Positions 58,770 through 64,000 of a stretch of 64,000 nt of DNA are shown here, one piece after another (the stretch's first letter is position 1; every line of letters begins with the position of its first letter). The position numbers and the translations under genes were made by a program. The notes beneath the pieces were generated by a model. It ran no database searches. It worked only from the letters and a program-made list of their open reading frames with translations, and was not told where the DNA came from. The stretch spans positions 496,001-560,000 of the forward strand of contig NZ_ML133851.1 of assembly GCF_003994255.1 (NCBI RefSeq), read 5' to 3'. This DNA comes from Brachybacterium paraconglomeratum. GTDB lineage: Bacteria > Actinomycetota > Actinomycetes > Actinomycetales > Dermabacteraceae.

Positions 58770-58942
58770 GCTCCCGGTCATGGTGGACCGGCTCGAGCCA
58801 AGCCGTTGACCTGGAGCTTCCTTCCGGCACGGTCTGTCAATGGGCAGTTCTCCCCTTCCCTCGCACCATCCGCCGTGCATAGCGTCGAGGCGCCGGGGCC
58901 TCCGGCAGCAGTGCACCCGATACCAAGGACGAGGTACTCCTC

Positions 58943-59566
58943 ATGACGACCATCGCAGCCGACCGCAGGACGTTCCTGAAGACCCTGGGGGTGACCGCCG
59001 CGGCGGGCCTCGCCACCCTCGCCGTCGCCCCGCGCGCCTCCGCGGCGCAGACCGTGCTGCCCACCACCTACCAGCAGCAGCCGAACTTCTTCTACTGCGG
59101 GCCCACCGCCGTCGCGATCGCGCTCAGCGCGAAGGTGCAGCCTCCGAGCCTGGACACCCTCGCCGCCGAGCTCGCCACGACGGACAACGGCACGAACTTC
59201 GGCGCCGTCTCCCCCGTGCTCACCGCCCGGCTTCCCGGGGCGACCTATCGCGACCAGTGGATGGAGGGCACCTCCGCCTCGCAGGCCGATGCGGATCTGC
59301 TGTGGGAGCGGGCCACCACCAATGTCGACGACGGCTTCGCGACCGTGTGCAACTGGTGGGTCGTGGCCGGGGAGTACCCGAACTGGGGCGGGAACACCGG
59401 GGACATCTTTCACTTCGTGACGATCGACGGGTACGACGCCGCGAACCGCACGCTGCGGATCGCGGATCCTGCCGGGTCCACCCTCTCCGCCTCCCTGCCC
59501 AGCCATCACTGGCTGAGCGTGGAGCAGGTCGCGACCTACTGCGCGGGCCGCGGCTACTTCTGGTGA
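58943..59566 (+). CDS. Tat-exported C39-like peptidase
   Basis: This 207-residue protein has a twin-arginine signal (DRRTFLKTLG, hydrophobic core, cleavage near ASAAQ) and a papain-like C39 domain. The probable catalytic residues are Cys52 (FFYCGPTAVAI), His157 (FHFVTIDGYD) and Asp175 (IADPAG). C39-like enzymes cut double-glycine leader or other peptides; alone and exported, it may act on wall peptides or prey peptides. AAGGACGAGG precedes the ATG. No bacteriocin or ABC exporter gene is adjacent. Confidence 0.84.
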   Translation: MTTIAADRRTFLKTLGVTAAAGLATLAVAPRASAAQTVLPTTYQQQPNFFYCGPTAVAIALSAKVQPPSLDTLAAELATTDNGTNFGAVSPVLTARLPGATYRDQWMEGTSASQADADLLWERATTNVDDGFATVCNWWVVAGEYPNWGGNTGDIFHFVTIDGYDAANRTLRIADPAGSTLSASLPSHHWLSVEQVATYCAGRGYFW

Positions 59567-59615
59567 GCAGCGCCCGCCGCTGAGGCGCGGGATCGATGAC
59601 GTCCGACGGTCCCGC

Positions 59616-61268
59616 TCAGCGGCGCTTGCGGGTCCCGAACAGGGAGCGGCTGATCTCGCGGCCGAGCACCGTCCCGGCGGACCGGAGGAAGGACTTCACG
59701 GCAGGGTTGCCCATCAGCCCCTCGGCCTTCTTCGCGGGCTTCTTCGCGGCGGGCTTCGCCTCGGGGTCCGCGCCCTTCGCGTCGCCCTTCCCCGCGGCCT
59801 CCTTCTCCGCGGCCGCGGCGTCCTCGGCCTCGGCGTCGGCCGCGGCGCGCTTCTGGAGGATCTCGTAGGCGGACTCGTTGTCCACCGCCTCGCCGTAGTC
59901 CTTCATCAGCGGCGAGGCCGCGGCGGACTCCTTGATGACCTGCTCGCCGGCGGGCTCCATCGAGCTCTCCGGGGCGCGCACCGCAGTGATCGCGACGGGC
60001 GTCGGGGCGCCGTCCTCGCTCATCACGGTCACGATCGCCTCACCGGTGCCGAGCGCAGGGATGACCTCCTCGAGGTCGTGCTCGGAGGTGGGGAAGGTCT
60101 TCGCGGTGGCCCTGAGCGCCTTCGCGTCGTCCGGGGTGAAGGCGCGCAGCGCGTGCTGGACCCGGTTGCCGAGCTGGGCGAGGACGTCGCCGGGGATGTC
60201 CTTCGGGGTCTGGGTGACGAAGAAGATGCCCACGCCCTTGGAGCGGATCAGGCGCACGGTCTGGACCACCTGGTCCAGGAAGGCCTTGGAGGCGTCCTTG
60301 AACAGCAGGTGCGCCTCGTCGAAGAAGAACACCAGCTTGGGCACCTCGGCATCGCCCACCTCGGGCAGCTCCTGGTACAGCTCGGCCAGCATCCACATCA
60401 TGAAGGTGGAGAACAGCGCCGGGCGGGAGGCGACCCCGGGCAGCTCGAGGCAGGAGATCATGCCCGCGCCGTCCTTCGTGCGCAGCAGCTGCTGGGTGTC
60501 GAAGGCGGGCTCGCCGAAGAAGACGTCCGCGCCGGAGGCCTCGAAGGCGGTGAGGCTGCGCAGGATCACGCCCGCGGTCGCGCTCGAGATCCCGCCGATG
60601 CCCTTGAGCTCGTCCTTGCCCTCGTCGGAGGTGAGGAACTGGATCAGCGCGCGCAGGTCCTTGAGGTCCAGCAGCGCCAGGCCCTGGGAGTCCGCGTAGT
60701 GGAAGATCAGCCCGAGCGAGGACTCCTGGGTGGGGTTCAGCTCGAGCACCTTCGCCATCAGCACCGGCCCGAAGTCGCTGACGGTGGTGCGGATCGGGAC
60801 GCCCTCGCCCTGCCCGCCGAGGGTGAAGAACTCCGTGGGCGCCGCGCGGGAGACCCACTCCTGACCGCGGGCCGCGGCGCGCGCGGTGAGCTTGTCGGAG
60901 GCGGTCCCGGGAACGGCGATGCCGGAGAGGTCGCCCTTCATGTCGGCGACGAACACGGCGGCGCCGGCGTGGGCGGCCTGCTCGGCGATGACCTGGAGGG
61001 TGCGGGTCTTGCCGGTGCCGGTGGCGCCGGCGATCAGGCCGTGGCGGTTCAGCATCGAGACGGCGAGGTTCACCGGCACGCTCGGGTCAGGCTCGTCCCC
61101 GTCGAGCATCGCGCCGAGGTGGATGCGCGCGCCCTCGAAGCCGTAGGCGGTGCGGATCGCTTCGGCCTCCTCCGAGCTCGCGGGCGGTGCGGCCGGGGCG
61201 TCCTGCGTTTTGGAAGCCGGGGCGTCCTGCGTCTCGGGCGTGGCGGGATCCTGCTGCGGGCTGGTCAT
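59616..61268 (-). CDS. HerA-type ATPase (DUF853 family)
   Basis: This 550-residue protein has an N-terminal low-complexity tail with a TQDAPAS repeat, the Walker A GATGTGKTRTLQ, ADMKGDLSGIA, Walker B KLVFFFDEAHLLF and the TQTPKDIPGDVLAQLGNR motif of the HerA/FtsK-like DUF853 group. A basic Lys/Ala-rich linker and a C-terminal segment ending SLFGTRKRR follow. HerA proteins translocate DNA with a nuclease partner; no NurA-like gene is adjacent. GAGGAGGCC precedes the ATG. Confidence 0.9.
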   Translation of the reverse strand: MTSPQQDPATPETQDAPASKTQDAPAAPPASSEEAEAIRTAYGFEGARIHLGAMLDGDEPDPSVPVNLAVSMLNRHGLIAGATGTGKTRTLQVIAEQAAHAGAAVFVADMKGDLSGIAVPGTASDKLTARAAARGQEWVSRAAPTEFFTLGGQGEGVPIRTTVSDFGPVLMAKVLELNPTQESSLGLIFHYADSQGLALLDLKDLRALIQFLTSDEGKDELKGIGGISSATAGVILRSLTAFEASGADVFFGEPAFDTQQLLRTKDGAGMISCLELPGVASRPALFSTFMMWMLAELYQELPEVGDAEVPKLVFFFDEAHLLFKDASKAFLDQVVQTVRLIRSKGVGIFFVTQTPKDIPGDVLAQLGNRVQHALRAFTPDDAKALRATAKTFPTSEHDLEEVIPALGTGEAIVTVMSEDGAPTPVAITAVRAPESSMEPAGEQVIKESAAASPLMKDYGEAVDNESAYEILQKRAAADAEAEDAAAAEKEAAGKGDAKGADPEAKPAAKKPAKKAEGLMGNPAVKSFLRSAGTVLGREISRSLFGTRKRR

Positions 61269-61346
61269 CGTGGCCTCCTCGCCGGCGCACCGGCGCGCTC
61301 GTGGTCGGGACGCACCGATCGTAGCGGGAGGAGGCGGCTGACCCGT

Positions 61347-61352
61347 TACCGT
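61347..61352 (+). promoter_or_regulatory. -10 element, leaderless start of the acyltransferase-like gene
   Basis: TACCGT followed by six bases and the ATG at 61359. Confidence 0.55.
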
Positions 61353-61358
61353 GATCAC

Positions 61359-62366
61359 ATGAAGCCTCCCCCGCCGGCCGAGATCCGCGCCGAGGACGAG
61401 CTCGCCGCCGCGGACGTGCGCGTCATGCTCACCGCCCCCTCCCGCACCGCCCTGCTCGAGAACCTCGGGATCACCGACCAGGACGCCTCGGACCTGCTCC
61501 CCCTGCTCGACGCCGCCGCGGCCGACGAGGAGGTGCTCGCCGAGGTGACCGCGACCGCGAACCGTCTGCGCGCCGCCGCCGGGCTCGAGGTGCCCGAGGT
61601 CGACCTCGCCGCCGAGAAGGACCGCCACGACGGGCTCCAGCAGCGCCTCGCCCCCGGGGAGGGCCTGGTCGCGATCCTCGCACTGCTGGTCTCCACCTCG
61701 ACGGTGCGCGCCTGGCACGACGCGCGCGGCCTCACACGAGAGCAGTCCTGGGAAGTGCTCGCCGATCTCGGCCAGCAGATGCGGGTCCACCGCGCGGGCA
61801 CCGGGCGGCTGGGCCTCCACCAGCTGAACTGGATGAGCATGAACTGGGCGGGGCGGCTGGTGCACCTCGGGCGACTCCAGTTCGACCTGCACCGCCAGCC
61901 GGTCGCCCTGCTCGCGGGCACCGGCTCGACGCCGTCGGCCGACGACCCCCGCCGCTGGGTGCTCGGCACCCACATCCCGGCGCGCGGCCCGCTGGACCCG
62001 GCGGAGGTCGACGCCTCCTTCGACGCCGCGACCGCGTATTTCGCGGAGCACTACACCGAGCTCGGCGCGGGGCGCGGCGTGGAGGAGCCCGCGTTCGGCC
62101 ATGAGTTCGTCTGCGACTCGTGGCTGCTGAGCGACCAGCTCGCCGAGATCACGGGAGTGGGCTCGAACCTCGCCCGCTTCGCCGCGCGCTGGGAGATGCT
62201 CGAGCACTCCCGGATGGACGACGGAGCGCTCTTCTTCGTGTTCGGCCGACGTCCTCCGGTCGACGTCGCCGCGCTCCCCCGCACCTCGCGCCTCGCGCGA
62301 GGGGTTGCAGAGCGCCTCGAGGACGGGCGCGGCTGGACCGGCGGACTCGGCCGCATGCTCCGCTGA
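61359..62366 (+). CDS. GNAT-like acyltransferase-domain protein
   Basis: This 335-residue protein resembles a two-part actinobacterial family with an N-terminal helical NAT_N-like domain (about 25-130) and a GNAT_C-like beta domain (about 140-300, including HIPARGPLDPAEVDASF and FVCDSWLLSDQLAEI). Such proteins are annotated as acyltransferase domain-containing; no substrate is known. The ATG is fixed by TACCGT six bases upstream. It is divergent from the HerA gene and convergent with the TetR gene. Confidence 0.72.
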   Translation: MKPPPPAEIRAEDELAAADVRVMLTAPSRTALLENLGITDQDASDLLPLLDAAAADEEVLAEVTATANRLRAAAGLEVPEVDLAAEKDRHDGLQQRLAPGEGLVAILALLVSTSTVRAWHDARGLTREQSWEVLADLGQQMRVHRAGTGRLGLHQLNWMSMNWAGRLVHLGRLQFDLHRQPVALLAGTGSTPSADDPRRWVLGTHIPARGPLDPAEVDASFDAATAYFAEHYTELGAGRGVEEPAFGHEFVCDSWLLSDQLAEITGVGSNLARFAARWEMLEHSRMDDGALFFVFGRRPPVDVAALPRTSRLARGVAERLEDGRGWTGGLGRMLR

Positions 62367-62405
62367 GCCCTGCCCACCTCAGCCCGGGCTCGCGCGGCCT
62401 CCGGC

Positions 62406-63035
62406 TCAGATCTCGGTGCCCGACCCGTCGTAGAGAGTGAGCACCTGGTCGAAGGCGCGGACCGGGTCGATGCCGCGCCGCATGGAGATCGCGAACGCGC
62501 TGCGGGTCAGGGCGAAGCTCACCTGCACCAGGATCACCGCATGATCGCGGGCGAACTCGCCCTCGAGCGCCTCGGCGAGCTCCTCGACCAGCTCGGTCTG
62601 CATCGCCTGGAGGTTTCCGCTGGAGACCAGGTGCAGGCTCGGCTCCTGCTCCATGACCTGCTTCTTCAGCTCGCGCAGACCGCGGTCGACGGGGACGTTC
62701 GCAATCGCTTCGCGCATCATCGAGCGCATCGCCTCACGCGCCGGCATGACCAGGAGCTTCTCCCGCAACGAGGCGATCGCCTGTGCACCCTCCCCGCCGT
62801 TGATCCCGAGGATCGCGGACTCCTTGGTCACCCAGTGGTTGAAGAAGGTGCGGGTGGAGACCCCGGCACGCTCGGCGATCATCTGCGCCGTCACGGCCGA
62901 GAGCCCGTGCTCGACCACCAGCTCGAGGGCGGCGCGGTGCATCGCCATGCGGGTCTGGCGCTTCTTCTGCTCCCGCAGGCCGAGCTCCTCCGAGCCCGCG
63001 GGGTCATGGTCATCGGTCGTCTGCGCGGAAGTCAC
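62406..63035 (-). CDS. TetR/AcrR-family repressor
   Basis: This 209-residue regulator has an N-terminal TetR helix-turn-helix (about 27-73: MHRAALELVVEHG, MIAERAGVSTRTFFNHWVTK) and a helical ligand-binding domain. It is divergent from an EmrB/QacA-type efflux pump and probably represses it until a toxic ligand binds. The GTG start has TAGGAT six bases upstream. Inverted and direct repeats between the two genes are candidate operators. Confidence 0.92.
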   Translation of the reverse strand: MTSAQTTDDHDPAGSEELGLREQKKRQTRMAMHRAALELVVEHGLSAVTAQMIAERAGVSTRTFFNHWVTKESAILGINGGEGAQAIASLREKLLVMPAREAMRSMMREAIANVPVDRGLRELKKQVMEQEPSLHLVSSGNLQAMQTELVEELAEALEGEFARDHAVILVQVSFALTRSAFAISMRRGIDPVRAFDQVLTLYDGSGTEI

Positions 63036-63041
63036 GCCCCC

Positions 63042-63047
63042 ATCCTA
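63042..63047 (-). promoter_or_regulatory. -10 element, leaderless start of the tetR gene
   Basis: TAGGAT on the minus strand, six bases before the GTG at 63035. Confidence 0.55.
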
Positions 63048-63067
63048 GGTCCGACACATCACAAAAT

Positions 63068-63105
63068 CTGCACTCGATGCAATAGTGCAGTCAATGCAAC
63101 AGTTC
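63068..63105. promoter_or_regulatory. candidate TetR operator between regulator and pump
   Basis: CTGCACT and AGTGCAG form a 7-bp inverted repeat (63068-63090, 9-base spacer). In addition CACTCGATGCAATAGTG and CAGTCAATGCAACAGTT form an imperfect direct repeat 18 bases apart. Both sit in the divergent promoter region. Confidence 0.55.
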
Positions 63106-63110
63106 TGTAG

Positions 63111-64000
<890 letters not shown>

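Overview
The window is a roughly 70% GC chromosomal segment from an actinobacterium. Supporting genes are mycothione reductase, SenX3-RegX3 with PhoU, CarD, a BldC-type regulator, DtxR, DUF3073, DUF3151, DUF4235, two LytR-CpsA-Psr ligases and NlpC/P60 hydrolases with Ala/Glu/Ser-rich linkers. The combination fits Micrococcales, and Brachybacterium/Dermabacteraceae is my best guess (inference from gene content, not from a search). No tRNA, rRNA, CRISPR array, prophage, integron or intact insertion sequence was seen. This looks like core chromosome with a few accessory or decaying genes.

Layout. 1-9.8 kb: partial MFS transporter, SRPBCC protein, beta-phosphoglucomutase with a GH65 disaccharide phosphorylase, YihY/BrkB membrane protein with peptide deformylase, Rieske protein with TrmB, an LCP ligase and DUF4235. 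9.8-14.8 kb: phoU divergent from senX3-regX3, a lipoprotein, carD and a degenerate IspD-like gene. 14.9-18.3 kb: zinc-ribbon gene and true ispD on the minus strand, then a coupled operon PTS EIIB - ispF - ilvA. 18.4-24 kb: galE, guaB1 and a 972-residue LCP protein, ending in a 26-G homopolymer. 24.1-32.4 kb: mycothione reductase, NlpC/P60 hydrolase, short UvrA paralogue, a deleted metallo-beta-lactamase pseudogene, an RlmA-like methyltransferase and a Cof-type HAD converging on a membrane protein. 32.4-36.8 kb: a second NlpC/P60 protein, DtxR and sucCD. 36.9-47.5 kb: two small membrane proteins, a three-module copper protein (NnrS-like membrane part, cupredoxin, NirK-like), PcrA helicase, membrane proteins, alpha/beta hydrolase and bldC. 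47.8-54.6 kb: DUF3073, purM, purF, CutC, SCP2-like and purA (purine synthesis), then DUF3151. 54.6-64 kb: a phosphotransferase-fold protein with a long Gln/Ser/Ala/Pro tail, dtd, HAD phosphatase, gpmA, a Tat-exported C39-like protease, a HerA-type ATPase, a GNAT-like acyltransferase, and a TetR regulator divergent from an EmrB/QacA-type efflux pump.

Two themes recur. First, at least 17 genes have a TANNNT-type -10 element six or seven bases before the start codon, which predicts widespread leaderless mRNA and helps settle several starts. Second, most transcription units end in long, near-perfect GC hairpins without a U tract. The observations most worth a second look are the NnrS-cupredoxin-NirK fusion, the lone PTS EIIB coupled to ispF-ilvA, the duplicated and partly degenerate IspD beside carD, the PHO-box-like repeats between phoU and senX3, and the homopolymer plus 17-bp tandem repeat at the end of the mycothione reductase gene.
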